This document shows, piece by piece, positions 35,914 through 44,335 of a stretch of DNA of 64,000 nucleotides. Numbering within the stretch: the first letter of the stretch is position 1; the number at the start of each line of letters is the position of its first letter. The stretch is taken from the NCBI GenBank assembly GCA_019118605.1, contig DWYP01000017.1:1-64000 (forward strand). The letters are read 5' to 3'. This DNA comes from Candidatus Alistipes faecavium. GTDB lineage: Bacteria > Bacteroidota > Bacteroidia > Bacteroidales > Rikenellaceae. The position numbers were made by a program, and so were the translations under genes. The notes beneath the pieces are model-generated. The model did no database searches and was not told where the DNA came from. It worked only from the letters and a program-made list of their open reading frames with translations.

Positions 35914-37038
35914 TTATTCCTCTTCCCGGACGGTGTAGGCGTCCCACTTGGCCAGCAGGGCGCGGAAATCCTCGGGCAGCTCGCTCTCGAAGAGCATCTG
36001 CCGGTGCGTGGCGGGGTGTTCGAATCCCAGCAGCCGGGCGTGCAGGGCGTGGCGCGGCATCAGGGCGAAGCAGTTCTCGATGAACTGGCGGTATTTTGCG
36101 AAGGTCGTACCCTTGAGGATGCGGTCTCCGCCGTACCGTTCGTCGTTGAAGAGCGGATGTCCGATCCATGCCATGTGCACGCGGATCTGGTGCGTGCGTC
36201 CCGTTTCGAGGCGGCACTCCACGAGGGTTACGTAGCCGTATCGGCGCAGCACCTTCCAGTGCGTGACGGCGTGCTTTCCGTCCGATCCGTCGGCGAAGAC
36301 GTACATCTTCTGCCGCTCGCGGGGGCTGCGGCCGATGTTCCCGGTGATGGTACCCTCGTCCTGGTCGAAATTCCCCCACACGAGGGCCACGTAGCGGCGC
36401 TGGATCGTATGGTCGAAGAACTGCTTGGCCAGCCGGGCGTGGGTCTGTTCGTCCTTGGCGATGACGAGCAGCCCCGAGGTGTTCTTGTCGATGCGGTGCA
36501 CGAGCCCCGCGCGATTCTGCTCCTCGGCCGGGATTCCCTGCCGGTTGAGGTGGTAGGCCAGGGCGTTGACCAGCGTCCCGGAGTAGTTGCCCACGCCGGG
36601 GTGTACGACCATCCCCGCGGGTTTGTCGACCAGCAGCAGGTGCTCGTCCTCGTAGGGGATCACCAGGGGGATCTCTTCGGGAATGAGCTCCGTCTCGCGC
36701 CGCGGGTAGGGCAGCACGATCTGGATGCGGTCGAGGGGCTTTACCTTGTAGCTCGACTTCGCGGCCTTCCCGTTGACAAGGATGTTGCCGCTGTCGGCCG
36801 CCGCCTGGATGCGGTTGCGCGAACAGTGCTCCATCCTTACCGTCAGGAACTTGTCCAGCCGCATGGGTGTCTGCCCCTTGTCGGCCGTCACGGCGAAATG
36901 CTCGTAGAGCCCGGCCTCCTCGCCGTCCTCTTCGCCCGCAGCCTCCTCCTCGAGGTCGGGATCCGTCAGCAGTTCCGCGGATGCCGTCTTCCGCATCGGC
37001 CCGGCGTCGCGGGGGTCGCTATGTTGCCGTGCGTCCAT
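35914..37038 (-). CDS. RluD-type 23S rRNA pseudouridine synthase
   Basis: 374 residues. An acidic N-terminal extension (~1-50) is followed by an S4 RNA-binding domain (~58-115: MRLDKFLTVRM...ILVNGKAAKSSYKV) and an RluA-family catalytic domain. The catalytic Asp184 is in HRIDKNTSGLLV, and RLETGRTHQIRVHM is the standard second motif. RluD makes pseudouridines in helix 69 of 23S rRNA; RluC-like specificity cannot be excluded. Its start overlaps the PASTA gene stop (TGATG), so it is co-translated. Confidence 0.9.
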   Translation of the reverse strand: MDARQHSDPRDAGPMRKTASAELLTDPDLEEEAAGEEDGEEAGLYEHFAVTADKGQTPMRLDKFLTVRMEHCSRNRIQAAADSGNILVNGKAAKSSYKVKPLDRIQIVLPYPRRETELIPEEIPLVIPYEDEHLLLVDKPAGMVVHPGVGNYSGTLVNALAYHLNRQGIPAEEQNRAGLVHRIDKNTSGLLVIAKDEQTHARLAKQFFDHTIQRRYVALVWGNFDQDEGTITGNIGRSPRERQKMYVFADGSDGKHAVTHWKVLRRYGYVTLVECRLETGRTHQIRVHMAWIGHPLFNDERYGGDRILKGTTFAKYRQFIENCFALMPRHALHARLLGFEHPATHRQMLFESELPEDFRALLAKWDAYTVREEE

Positions 37039-38009
37039 CAGTCGAAAAAGTCGTCTTCGGTTTGCCGTCGGGGCTCCTCCCGGGGCTGCTCTCCGGCGGG
37101 TGCCGCCAGCACCTCGTCGAAGGATACCTGCGCCAGGGAGTCCGCGATCATCTGCTCCTCGATTTTCCGCTCCTCGGCGACTGCGGCGGCCTGCCGGTCG
37201 GCCTCGGCGCGCGACCTGGTGAGCTTCTCCTCATCGAGCGTAAGGCGCAGGGCGACCTTCGACCCCAGGACGACGCTGCGCTCGGCCCCGGGGGTCTGGA
37301 GGTAGACGCGGGCGTCCTTCTGGTTGAGGAGGTTGATCCCCTCGTCGAAGTCAATCCGCCCGATGTTGAGCCCCAGTTCCCAGAGGCGGCTCTTGGCCTG
37401 GGCGAGGTGATACCCCACGACCTGCGGGACGATGGTTGTCCCGGCCCCCTCCTCCACGCCGACGCAGAGGGTGACGCCCGACCCCATCTCGGCCTCCAGG
37501 CGGCTGGTCGGGGTGACGGGCTTTCCGTCGAAATACTCCCCGAGGACGTAGTTCGTGGCCATGTCGGGACGGTATATGAGCTCTTCGATTTCGAGACCTG
37601 CGATTTCGAGCATGTTCTTGGCCTGGCGGAGCGATCGGTCGGCGACATAGGGTATGGCGACCATCTTCTGCCGGAAGGAGTTGATCGTGACGTAGATCGT
37701 GCGTCCGGGCTTTACCTCGACGCCTCCTTCGGGCAGCTGGTCGAGGATGATGCCGCCGTCGTATGCGGGGACGAAGAGCGAGTCGTTGACATGGATCCGC
37801 AGGTTGTATTTGCGTGCGATCTCGGTGGCCTTTCCGATGGGGAATCCCGAGAAGTCGGGGACAGTGCGCCGGGCCCCGTGGCGGGTTCCGATCTGCATGA
37901 GGACGTGCGCGGCGACGGCCATGGCGAGGATGATGGCGGCGATCAGCAGGATGTTCCACAACAGCGGCCGCTGCCGGAGTCGGGAGATGAAGTTTTCACT
38001 CTTTTTCAT
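37038..38009 (-). CDS. membrane-anchored PASTA-domain protein
   Basis: 323 residues. One N-terminal membrane helix (about 14-36) is followed by three PASTA modules (~45-250) with phrases such as VPDFSGFPIGKATEIARKYN and VVGYHLAQAKSRLWELG. The C-terminal tail is charged and coiled (RSRAEADRQAAAVAEERKIEEQ). PASTA domains bind muropeptides or beta-lactams in other phyla. In Bacteroidota this stand-alone form next to an rluD gene is common, but its ligand is not established. It is 10 bases downstream of the LptF/G permease stop. Confidence 0.88.
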   Translation of the reverse strand: MKKSENFISRLRQRPLLWNILLIAAIILAMAVAAHVLMQIGTRHGARRTVPDFSGFPIGKATEIARKYNLRIHVNDSLFVPAYDGGIILDQLPEGGVEVKPGRTIYVTINSFRQKMVAIPYVADRSLRQAKNMLEIAGLEIEELIYRPDMATNYVLGEYFDGKPVTPTSRLEAEMGSGVTLCVGVEEGAGTTIVPQVVGYHLAQAKSRLWELGLNIGRIDFDEGINLLNQKDARVYLQTPGAERSVVLGSKVALRLTLDEEKLTRSRAEADRQAAAVAEERKIEEQMIADSLAQVSFDEVLAAPAGEQPREEPRRQTEDDFFD

Positions 38010-38019
38010 GGTCGGGATG

Positions 38020-39123
38020 TTATTTCGGGGCCTTCTGGTAGAGGTATACGGCGATTCCGAGGTAGATGATGTTCGGGAGCCACACGGCCAGCCCGGGGGG
38101 CAGCGAACCGCTCTTTGCGAACTCCTCGAAGAAGCGGTTGAAGAGGATGTACGAGAAGCAGAGCCCCGTGCCGATTCCGATATGGAGGCCTGTTCCTCCG
38201 CGAACCTTGCGCGAGGAGAGCGAGACGCCGATCAGCGTGAGGATGAATGTCGAGAGCGGATAGGCGTAGCGGGCGTGCTGCTCGACCTTGATGATGTTGA
38301 TCGAGTCGGAACCCTTTGCCTCCTGCTGGTGGAGGAAGTCGCCCAGTTCGGAGATGTTCATCGTCTGGATCAGGTCGTTGATCTCTCCGAGCTCCGTGAT
38401 GTCGAGGTTGATGAGCGTATCGAGGTTGCGGTACTGCTCGAAGGTCTCCATGCCGAGCGAATCGAAGTCGCGCTTGATGTAGCGCGGGGCCGTCCAGCGG
38501 CGGGTTTCGGGGTTGAAGCGTGCCTCGGAGGCTTCGAGCGAGTGGGTCATGGTGCCTCCGCGGTAGCTTTCGAGCGCGAAGAACGATGCCTGGTGGCTGT
38601 TGTCGGTGTACCCGCGGATATAGGCGAAGACTCCGGGTTCGATCTGCCGGTATATGTGGTAGTTGTACTTGGTGTTCTGCTTGCGCTTGATGTACTGCTG
38701 CTCGAATGCCACGATATGGCGCTGCGAGAGGGGTATGAGCCAGAGGTTGAGCGTCAGCGAGAGCGAGCCGATGATCAGCGCTCCGAGGAAGTAGGGCCAC
38801 ATCAGGCGGCGGAACGACATGCCTCCGGAGAGCATGGCGACGATCTCGGTCTGATAGGCCATCTTCGAGGTGAAGAAGATGCAGGCGATGAACGTGAAGA
38901 GTCCGCTGAACTGGTTGATGAAGAAGGGGATGAAGTTGAGGTAGTACTCGAAGATGATCTCCTTGAACGGGGCGTGGAGTTCTGTGAAGTCGTCGACCTT
39001 CTCGACATAGTCGAAGACCACGACGATGACGATAATCATCGCGATGGCGAAGAAGTAGGTCATCAGGAACTTGCCCAGTATGTATCGGTCCAGGATCTTG
39101 AACCCGGGGAATCTCAGTTTCAT
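38020..39123 (-). CDS. LptF/LptG family permease (YjgP/YjgQ)
   Basis: 367 residues. Helices are predicted near 15-40, 60-80 and 105-130, then a long periplasmic beta-rich domain (~140-270), then three helices (~285-365), as in LptF/LptG. It extracts lipopolysaccharide from the inner membrane with LptB and passes it to the Lpt bridge. A TACATTTG -7 box lies just upstream, so it may start its own transcript for the group lptG - PASTA - rluD - patB - ygiQ. Which of F or G it represents cannot be decided. Confidence 0.88.
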   Translation of the reverse strand: MKLRFPGFKILDRYILGKFLMTYFFAIAMIIVIVVVFDYVEKVDDFTELHAPFKEIIFEYYLNFIPFFINQFSGLFTFIACIFFTSKMAYQTEIVAMLSGGMSFRRLMWPYFLGALIIGSLSLTLNLWLIPLSQRHIVAFEQQYIKRKQNTKYNYHIYRQIEPGVFAYIRGYTDNSHQASFFALESYRGGTMTHSLEASEARFNPETRRWTAPRYIKRDFDSLGMETFEQYRNLDTLINLDITELGEINDLIQTMNISELGDFLHQQEAKGSDSINIIKVEQHARYAYPLSTFILTLIGVSLSSRKVRGGTGLHIGIGTGLCFSYILFNRFFEEFAKSGSLPPGLAVWLPNIIYLGIAVYLYQKAPK

Positions 39124-39129
39124 AGTCTA

Positions 39130-39137
39130 CAAATGTA
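39130..39137 (-). promoter_or_regulatory. -7 box TACATTTG for the LptF/G permease
   Basis: On the minus strand, 6 bases upstream of the ATG at 39123. It fits TAnnTTTG, but it is very close to the start codon (near-leaderless transcript) and no -33 box is seen at 19-21 bases. Confidence 0.4.
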
Positions 39138-39206
39138 CGACATTTCGCGCGAAATCCGAGCGCTTTTGCCAAATAAATGGCGGCGGGGCGATTCCCGCGG
39201 CCGCAC

Positions 39207-39240
39207 CGACGCCCTTTTCGACCCGACGCCCTTTTCGACC
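39207..39240 (+). repeat. 17-bp tandem duplication between tgt and lptG
   Basis: Two perfect copies of CGACGCCCTTTTCGACC (39207-39223 and 39224-39240), in a GC-rich gap that also has repeated GGGACTCCGG words near 39296-39355. No gene was found there. Confidence 0.6.
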
Positions 39241-39357
39241 CTTTCCGGTTTGTCTCGGTTCTTCCCGGTCAGCGCCTCGCTGTTTTCTTCGCGGTCTCCG
39301 GGACTCCGGCCCAGCCCCCCCCTGCGGGGCGGCGGACTCCGGGACTCCGGGCGGAGC

Positions 39358-40488
39358 CTACAGCCTCCGGGTGAGGCGCACGACGGCCTCCTCCTTCCAG
39401 GCCTTGAAATCCCCGGCGAGGATGTGGCTGCGGGCCTCTCCGACCAGCCGCAGGTAGAAGGCGATGTTGTGCAGCGAGGCGATCTGCGCCGCGAGCATCT
39501 CGCCGCACGTGCAGAGGTGGTGCAGGTAGGCCTTCGAGTAGAGGGTGTCGATGAACGCCGTGCCCGCGGGGTCGATGGGCGAGAAGTCGTCCTCCCACTT
39601 CCTGTTGCGGATGTTGATGACCCCCTCGGAGGTGAACAGCTGCCCGTTGCGGCCGTTGCGCGTGGGCATCACGCAGTCGAACATGTCCACGCCGCGTTCG
39701 ATGGCCTCGAGGATGTTCACCGGGGTGCCGACGCCCATCAGGTAGCGGGGCCGGTCTTCGGGAAGAATGGCGTTGACCACCTCGATCATCTCGTACATCA
39801 CCTCCGTGGGCTCCCCGACGGCCAGTCCGCCGATGGCATATCCGTCGGCGTCGTATTGCAGGACGTTTTCGGCGGCATGGGCCCTGAGGTCGGGGTACGT
39901 GCAGCCCTGCACGATGGGGAACAACGCCTGGTAGTGTCCGTATTTGGGGTCGGTCTGGCGGTACCGGTTGAAACACCGCTCGAGCCACCGCTCGGTGAGC
40001 GCCAGCGAGCGGGCGGCGTATTCGCGCGGGGCGTCTCCCGGAGGGCACTCGTCGAAGGCCATCATGATGTCGGCTCCGATCGTGCGCTCGGTGTCGATCA
40101 CGCTCTCGGGGGTGAACAGGTGCTTCGAGCCGTCGATGTGGGAGCGGAAGTGGCACCCCTCCTCCGTAAGTTTGCGGCACGCCGCGAGCGAGAAGACCTG
40201 AAAGCCCCCGCTGTCGGTGAGCATCGGGCCGTCCCATGTCGAGAAGCGGTGCACGCCCCCGGCCTGCTCGAGGATCCGCATCCCCGGGCGCAGGTAGAGA
40301 TGGTAGGTGTTCGCGAGGATGATCTGCGCATGCGCCTCGTCGCGCACGTCGCGGTGGAAGATGCCCTTTACGGTGGCTGCCGTGCCCACGGGCATGAAGA
40401 TCGGCGTGCGGATGACGCCGTGGTCGGTCTCCAGTTCCCCGGCCCGGGCGCGGGTCGCGGAGTCTTTGTGCTGCAGGGTGAATTTCAT
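39358..40488 (-). CDS. tgt: tRNA-guanine transglycosylase
   Basis: 376 residues from the ATG at 40488 (MKFTLQHKDSATRARAGEL). A 5' extension to 40536 overlaps the divergent promoter and is rejected. It is a TIM-barrel enzyme exchanging guanine 34 for preQ1 in tRNA(Asp/Asn/His/Tyr). The substrate-site segments TDSGGFQVFSL and GVDMFDCVMPTRNGRNG (catalytic Asp in MFDCV) are intact. The zinc-site CxCxxC just before KAYLHH is absent (PAGTAFIDTLYSKAYL), as I recall for other Bacteroidota Tgt. It is divergent from the glycosyltransferase gene. Confidence 0.95.
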   Translation of the reverse strand: MKFTLQHKDSATRARAGELETDHGVIRTPIFMPVGTAATVKGIFHRDVRDEAHAQIILANTYHLYLRPGMRILEQAGGVHRFSTWDGPMLTDSGGFQVFSLAACRKLTEEGCHFRSHIDGSKHLFTPESVIDTERTIGADIMMAFDECPPGDAPREYAARSLALTERWLERCFNRYRQTDPKYGHYQALFPIVQGCTYPDLRAHAAENVLQYDADGYAIGGLAVGEPTEVMYEMIEVVNAILPEDRPRYLMGVGTPVNILEAIERGVDMFDCVMPTRNGRNGQLFTSEGVINIRNRKWEDDFSPIDPAGTAFIDTLYSKAYLHHLCTCGEMLAAQIASLHNIAFYLRLVGEARSHILAGDFKAWKEEAVVRLTRRL

Positions 40489-40497
40489 AGTCAACTG

Positions 40498-40531
40498 TTG
40501 GGCAAAAATACGCAAAATATTCCTATCTTTG
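40498..40531 (+). promoter_or_regulatory. promoter TTG-N23-TATCTTTG for glycosyltransferase operon
   Basis: The -7 box at 40524-40531 is a perfect TAnnTTTG, 16 bases before the ATG at 40548. The TTG at 40498-40500 is slightly farther than the usual 19-21-base spacing. Confidence 0.55.
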
Positions 40532-40547
40532 CGCATATTTCGTCAAT

Positions 40548-41702
40548 ATGCAACTGGTCGAATCCTTTCTGACGTGTTACGGCTGGCCGGGGGCGGCGCT
40601 CGCCGGGGTGCTCCTCCTGACTTTCGGGCTGCAACTCTACTACTATATCTTCGTCTACGGCCGCATTCCGGGCTACAAGAACAACCGGCGCGCGGCCACC
40701 CGGCAGGAAGAGCCTCCCGTATCGGTCATCGTTCCGATGTTCTCCGAGGACTACTCGTTCGTCGAGGAGCGCCTTCCGCTGATCCTCGCGCAGAGCTACC
40801 CCGACTTCGAGGTGGTGATCGTCTACGTGGGCCACGATACGGACTTCTACGAGGATCTCGGGCAGCTGAAGGCGTCGTTTCCGCAGATCGTGACGACGAA
40901 GATCCACCTCGACCCGCGTTTCCCGATCTCGCGCAAGATGGCCCTCAACGTGGGCATCAAGTCGGCGCACTACGAGTGCATGGTCTTTACCTCGACCGAC
41001 GCCGTGCCGCAGACCGACCGGTGGCTGTCGCTCATGGCCAAGGGTTTTCAGCGCGGGGATATTGTCGTGGGCTACTGCGGGCTGGAGCCCGCGAAGGGTT
41101 TCACGAACTACCTGATGCGCACGTGGCGGATGATGCACTCCGTGGACTGGATCGCACGTGCCGTGCGGAGACGCCCCTACCGGGGCACGCTCCACAACTA
41201 CGGCTTCACCAAGAGCCTCTACTTCGGGGCCAACGGCTTCAGCCACCTGAACATGAACATCGGCGAGGACGACCTCTTCATGCAGCGGGTCATGACGCGC
41301 GACAACGTGAGCGTGATCCTCTCCCCGCGGGCGATGCTCCGGGAGAAGACCTGGGGCGGGATGAAGTGGTGGATGTCGCAGCTGCGCTATTACGGCTCGT
41401 CGTTCCGTTTCTATCCGCGGGGCGTGAAGTGGTATATCCGCTGGGAGATGATCTCCCGGGTGCTGTTCTTCGCCGCCGTGGTTGCGGCCACGGTGCTCCT
41501 GCCTCTGGAATTCGGGCTCGCGGCCGCGGGCCTGCTCGTGCTGCGCTATGCGGCCGTTGCCGTCGAGGTGCGCCGTATCGCCCGGCGCCTGGGCGAGGGG
41601 GGCATCGTGCTGCGATATTTTGTGTATGACCTTCTGAGCCCGCTGTGGGCTGCGGCGCTGCGCGTGCTGCTGCTTCGCCGCGACGACCGCGTATGGAGAT
41701 AG
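40548..41702 (+). CDS. membrane-associated glycosyltransferase family 2
   Basis: 384 residues. An N-terminal helix (~12-34) precedes a GT-A domain: PVSVIVPMFSEDYSFVEERL (nucleotide-sugar site, ~60-80), a TSTDAVPQTD segment replacing DxD (~148-157) and a GANGFSHLNMNIGEDDLFM acceptor loop with the catalytic acid (~225-245). One or two C-terminal helices follow (~300-345). It is related to family 2 enzymes that make cell-surface polysaccharides; the product is unknown. The stop overlaps the sigma-factor start by 10 bases. Confidence 0.85.
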   Translation: MQLVESFLTCYGWPGAALAGVLLLTFGLQLYYYIFVYGRIPGYKNNRRAATRQEEPPVSVIVPMFSEDYSFVEERLPLILAQSYPDFEVVIVYVGHDTDFYEDLGQLKASFPQIVTTKIHLDPRFPISRKMALNVGIKSAHYECMVFTSTDAVPQTDRWLSLMAKGFQRGDIVVGYCGLEPAKGFTNYLMRTWRMMHSVDWIARAVRRRPYRGTLHNYGFTKSLYFGANGFSHLNMNIGEDDLFMQRVMTRDNVSVILSPRAMLREKTWGGMKWWMSQLRYYGSSFRFYPRGVKWYIRWEMISRVLFFAAVVAATVLLPLEFGLAAAGLLVLRYAAVAVEVRRIARRLGEGGIVLRYFVYDLLSPLWAAALRVLLLRRDDRVWR

Positions 41703-42256
41703 CCGACTATATCGTAGCCGACGACCGCGAGCTCGTGCACCGGGCGCTCGATGGCGACGATGCCGCCTTCGAACATCTGTTCAACCGCTACCGGGATGCG
41801 ATCTACAACCTCTTCGTACAGCGCCTCGGGGGTACGAACGATGCCGACGACCTGCTTCAGGAGACCTTCATCAAGGTCTACATCAACCTCCACCGCTACA
41901 GCGCCGACTATACCTTCGGACAGTGGGTCTACACCATCGCGCGCAACACGTTCATCGACTACGTGCGGCGGCGCCAGGAGGACCTTCCGATCGACGAACG
42001 CTTCACGGCCCCGGCGTCGAACGCCCCGACGCCCGAGGAGAGCTTCATCAACCTGCAGCAGCGCTCGCAGATCGAACACTACCTCGAGCGGCTCACGCCG
42101 CGCTACCGGCAGCTGATCGTCATGCGCTTCTTCGAGGAGTACTCCTACGAGGAGATCGCGGCGAAACTCGCCCTTCCGCTCGGAACCGTGAAGACGCAGA
42201 TCCACCGGGCCCGGGAGCAGATGTGCCGCATGATCGTCGAGGGCGAGAAGAGCTGA
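41693..42256 (+). CDS. ECF-type RNA polymerase sigma factor
   Basis: 187 residues starting MEIADYIVADDREL inside the end of the glycosyltransferase gene. Region 2 (~25-90: AFEHLFNRYRDAIYNLF, DADDLLQETFIKVY, FGQWVYTIARNTFIDYVRRR) and region 4 (~125-180: LTPRYRQLIVMRFFEEYSYEEIAAKL, GTVKTQIHRAREQM) are both complete. There is no anti-sigma factor beside it; rsmG follows 37 bases downstream. Coupling to a glycosyltransferase suggests an envelope-related housekeeping role, which is inference. Confidence 0.93.
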   Translation: MEIADYIVADDRELVHRALDGDDAAFEHLFNRYRDAIYNLFVQRLGGTNDADDLLQETFIKVYINLHRYSADYTFGQWVYTIARNTFIDYVRRRQEDLPIDERFTAPASNAPTPEESFINLQQRSQIEHYLERLTPRYRQLIVMRFFEEYSYEEIAAKLALPLGTVKTQIHRAREQMCRMIVEGEKS

Positions 42257-42293
42257 CCCTGCGCCGGGGAATCCGGACAAACCTGTCGAACGC

Positions 42294-42917
42294 ATGGAAC
42301 TTATCGAAAAATATTTTCCCGAACTGACGCCCCTCCAGCGGGATCGTTTTGCGGCCCTTTGGGAGCTGTATGCGACGTGGAACGCGAAGATCAACGTCGT
42401 CTCGCGCAAGGACTTCGACCAGCTGTACCTGCGGCACGTGCTCCATTCTCTGGCCATCGCGAAGGTGTGCCGTTTCGACGACGGGGCCCGGGTGCTCGAT
42501 GTCGGGTGCGGCGGAGGCTTTCCGTCGGTTCCTCTGGCAATTCTCTTCCCCGGGGCGCACTTCACGGCCGCCGACTCGATCCGCAAGAAGATCACGGTGG
42601 TCGAGGGGGTCTCCTCAAGCCTCGAGCTGACGAACCTCACGCCGTGCTGCGCGCGTGTCGAGACGCTTCCGTCGCGCTTCGACTACGTTGTCTCGCGTGC
42701 CGTTACGGCGATGCCGGAGTTTGTGAAGTGGGTGTGGCCGAAGCTCGGGCGCGGACAGCGGGGTTCGCTGCCCAACGGCATCCTCTACCTCAAGGGCGGG
42801 GATCTTGCCGAGGAGCTGGGGCGCACGGGCCTTCGGTGGGATCTCTACGACATCCGGGACTTCTTCGACGAGGAGTTCTTCGAGACCAAGAAGGTGGTCT
42901 ATACCCCTAAGAAATAA
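42294..42917 (+). CDS. rsmG: 16S rRNA (guanine-N7) methyltransferase RsmG
   Basis: 207 residues. Class I SAM-dependent fold: VLDVGCGGGFPSVPLAI (~67-83) is the SAM loop, followed by ADSIRKKITVVEG and the ...VVSRAVTAMPEFVKW motif typical of RsmG/GidB. It methylates G527 (E. coli numbering) of 16S rRNA; loss gives low-level streptomycin resistance in other bacteria. The N terminus MELIEKYFPELTPLQRDRF matches the Bacteroidota family start. It is co-directional with the ECF sigma gene and the HXXEE gene. Confidence 0.95.
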   Translation: MELIEKYFPELTPLQRDRFAALWELYATWNAKINVVSRKDFDQLYLRHVLHSLAIAKVCRFDDGARVLDVGCGGGFPSVPLAILFPGAHFTAADSIRKKITVVEGVSSSLELTNLTPCCARVETLPSRFDYVVSRAVTAMPEFVKWVWPKLGRGQRGSLPNGILYLKGGDLAEELGRTGLRWDLYDIRDFFDEEFFETKKVVYTPKK

Positions 42918-42942
42918 CTGAAAGGAGGACTTCGGAATTGCC

Positions 42943-43470
42943 ATGACGCAGCTTCCCGACGTGCTTGTGTGGCTGTTGCCGCTCTTCTTCGTACTGCACG
43001 AAGCCGAGGAGATCCTCTTCCTGCCCGCCTGGCTGCACAACCATCGCGAGGAGGTGATGCGCCGTTTCCCGCGTCTGTACCGCCTCCTGTTTTCCCGCCT
43101 CGACGGCATCTCCCGGGGCGCATTTGCGGGCATTGCCGCCGAGGAGTTCCTGTGGATTGCCGGAGCTGCGTCCTGCGCGACGTTTGCCCGCCTCTATTAC
43201 CCGTGGCTTGCGCTGTTTCTCGCATTCGGGCTGCACCTTGTGATCCATTTCTTGCAGGCGGCTGCCGTCGGGCGCATCCTCCCGGTCGTCGTCTCCTCGC
43301 TCGCGGGATTGCTTTATTGCGGGTGGGGCCTTCAGATCCTATGCGAATCCCGTCTGTTCGATGTGCGGGACTACCTGCTTTGTGCGGCAGCGGGAAGCCT
43401 CTTTGCGGGGATGAACCTCTTCCTTATGCACTCTCTTGCCTCCAAGATCCGCCGGCGGTCAGCGTCTTGA
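42943..43470 (+). CDS. HXXEE-domain membrane protein
   Basis: 175 residues. The name-giving motif is in FVLHEAEEILFLP (~16-28), and a second conserved acidic pair is in GIAAEEFLW. About five membrane helices are visible. The biochemical function of HXXEE proteins is unknown; the His-Glu-Glu set suggests a metal site. It starts 26 bases after rsmG. Its 3' end overlaps the convergent thioredoxin gene by 12 bases. Confidence 0.82.
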   Translation: MTQLPDVLVWLLPLFFVLHEAEEILFLPAWLHNHREEVMRRFPRLYRLLFSRLDGISRGAFAGIAAEEFLWIAGAASCATFARLYYPWLALFLAFGLHLVIHFLQAAAVGRILPVVVSSLAGLLYCGWGLQILCESRLFDVRDYLLCAAAGSLFAGMNLFLMHSLASKIRRRSAS

Positions 43471-43911
43471 ATCCGACCCCTTCTGCGCGGCTTTCGCGCG
43501 GTTGAGGATCCGCTGCAGATTCGCCATCAGCTCTTCGGCGGAGGAGGCTCCCGTGATGCGTCCGAGCAGCTCGCCTTCGGGCGAGAAGACCAGGTAGAGG
43601 GGAACCGACCCGCTGCCGTAGCGCTCCATCAGTTTGTATCCTATGGGGTTGTTGACGTTGTACCTGGCGGCGACGAACCGCTCTTCCATGAACCTCCCGA
43701 CCTCTTTTTGCGAAAATACCTCTCGCTCCATCATCTGGCACGGCCGGCACCAGTCGGCATAGAGGTCGATGAATACGGGCAGTCCGGTGCGCAGGGCTTT
43801 CTGGTGCAGGACATTCGTCGGACAGGTTTCGAAATGCACCTGGGCGCGGAGCGCTCCTGCCGTGAGGAGGAGCGCAAGGAGCAGGAGGGATTTTTTCAGT
43901 GACGGAGCCAT
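43459..43911 (-). CDS. periplasmic thioredoxin-fold protein (DsbD-gamma/TlpA-like)
   Basis: 150 residues from the ATG at 43911, giving a signal peptide (MAPSLKKSLLLLALLLTAGALRAQ). The upstream extension is repeat-derived. The thioredoxin domain has ADWCRPCQMM as CxxC active site and the cis-Pro segment GSVPLYLVF. Similar single-domain proteins deliver electrons to, or oxidise, envelope thiols. The convergent 3' overlap with the HXXEE gene is 12 bases. Upstream lies the 68-bp repeat array. Confidence 0.88.
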   Translation of the reverse strand: MAPSLKKSLLLLALLLTAGALRAQVHFETCPTNVLHQKALRTGLPVFIDLYADWCRPCQMMEREVFSQKEVGRFMEERFVAARYNVNNPIGYKLMERYGSGSVPLYLVFSPEGELLGRITGASSAEELMANLQRILNRAKAAQKGSDSRR

Positions 43912-43988
43912 TTTTGCTTTTGTTCGTGATTTTTCCGACGAGGGGCAAAAATCGCGCCGGGGCGGTTTTCGGGAATCGTATTTTGGAG

Positions 43989-44335
43989 TCGGAAACACTT
44001 TGCCAGCTCCCTTTCGCACCCTAAATCCCAGCTTTTAGCTGGGGGCCGGGCGGAGGAAGAGGTCGAAAGTGCTTGTCTGCTTCCTTTCGCCCTCTAAAAC
44101 CCGGCTCTTAGCCGGGGGCGCAGAACGGGGTCGGAAACACTTGTCTGCTTCCTTTCGCCCTCTAAAACCCGTCTCTTAGCCGGGGGCGCAGAACGGGGTC
44201 GGAAACACTTGTCAGCTTCCTTTCGCGCCCTAAATCCCGGCTCTTAGCCGGGGGCGCAGAATGGGGTAGGAGACGCTTGTCAGCTTCCTTTCGCACTCTA
44301 AATCCCGGCTCTTAGCCGGGTGGAGAGGAGACCGC
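43989..44335 (-). repeat. five-copy 68-bp tandem repeat with a conserved hairpin
   Basis: Five units begin near 43989, 44063, 44131, 44199 and 44267 (period 74, 68, 68, 68). Each contains a 7-bp stem with a 3-base loop: 44027-44043, 44100-44116, 44168-44184, 44236-44252 and 44304-44320. Most stems read CCCGGCT-ctt-AGCCGGG. Copy 1 reads CCCAGCT-ttt-AGCTGGG, a paired G-C to A-T change that keeps the stem. Copy 3 has one mismatch. The whole unit is conserved, so it is not a CRISPR array. It fills the 386-base gap between the thioredoxin gene and rlmN, and its last copy runs into the rlmN 3' end. Confidence 0.85.

Noticed and set aside
43989..44335. Regular repeats that could suggest a CRISPR array.
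   Set aside because: The whole 68-bp unit is conserved, with no unique spacers, and there are no cas genes nearby.
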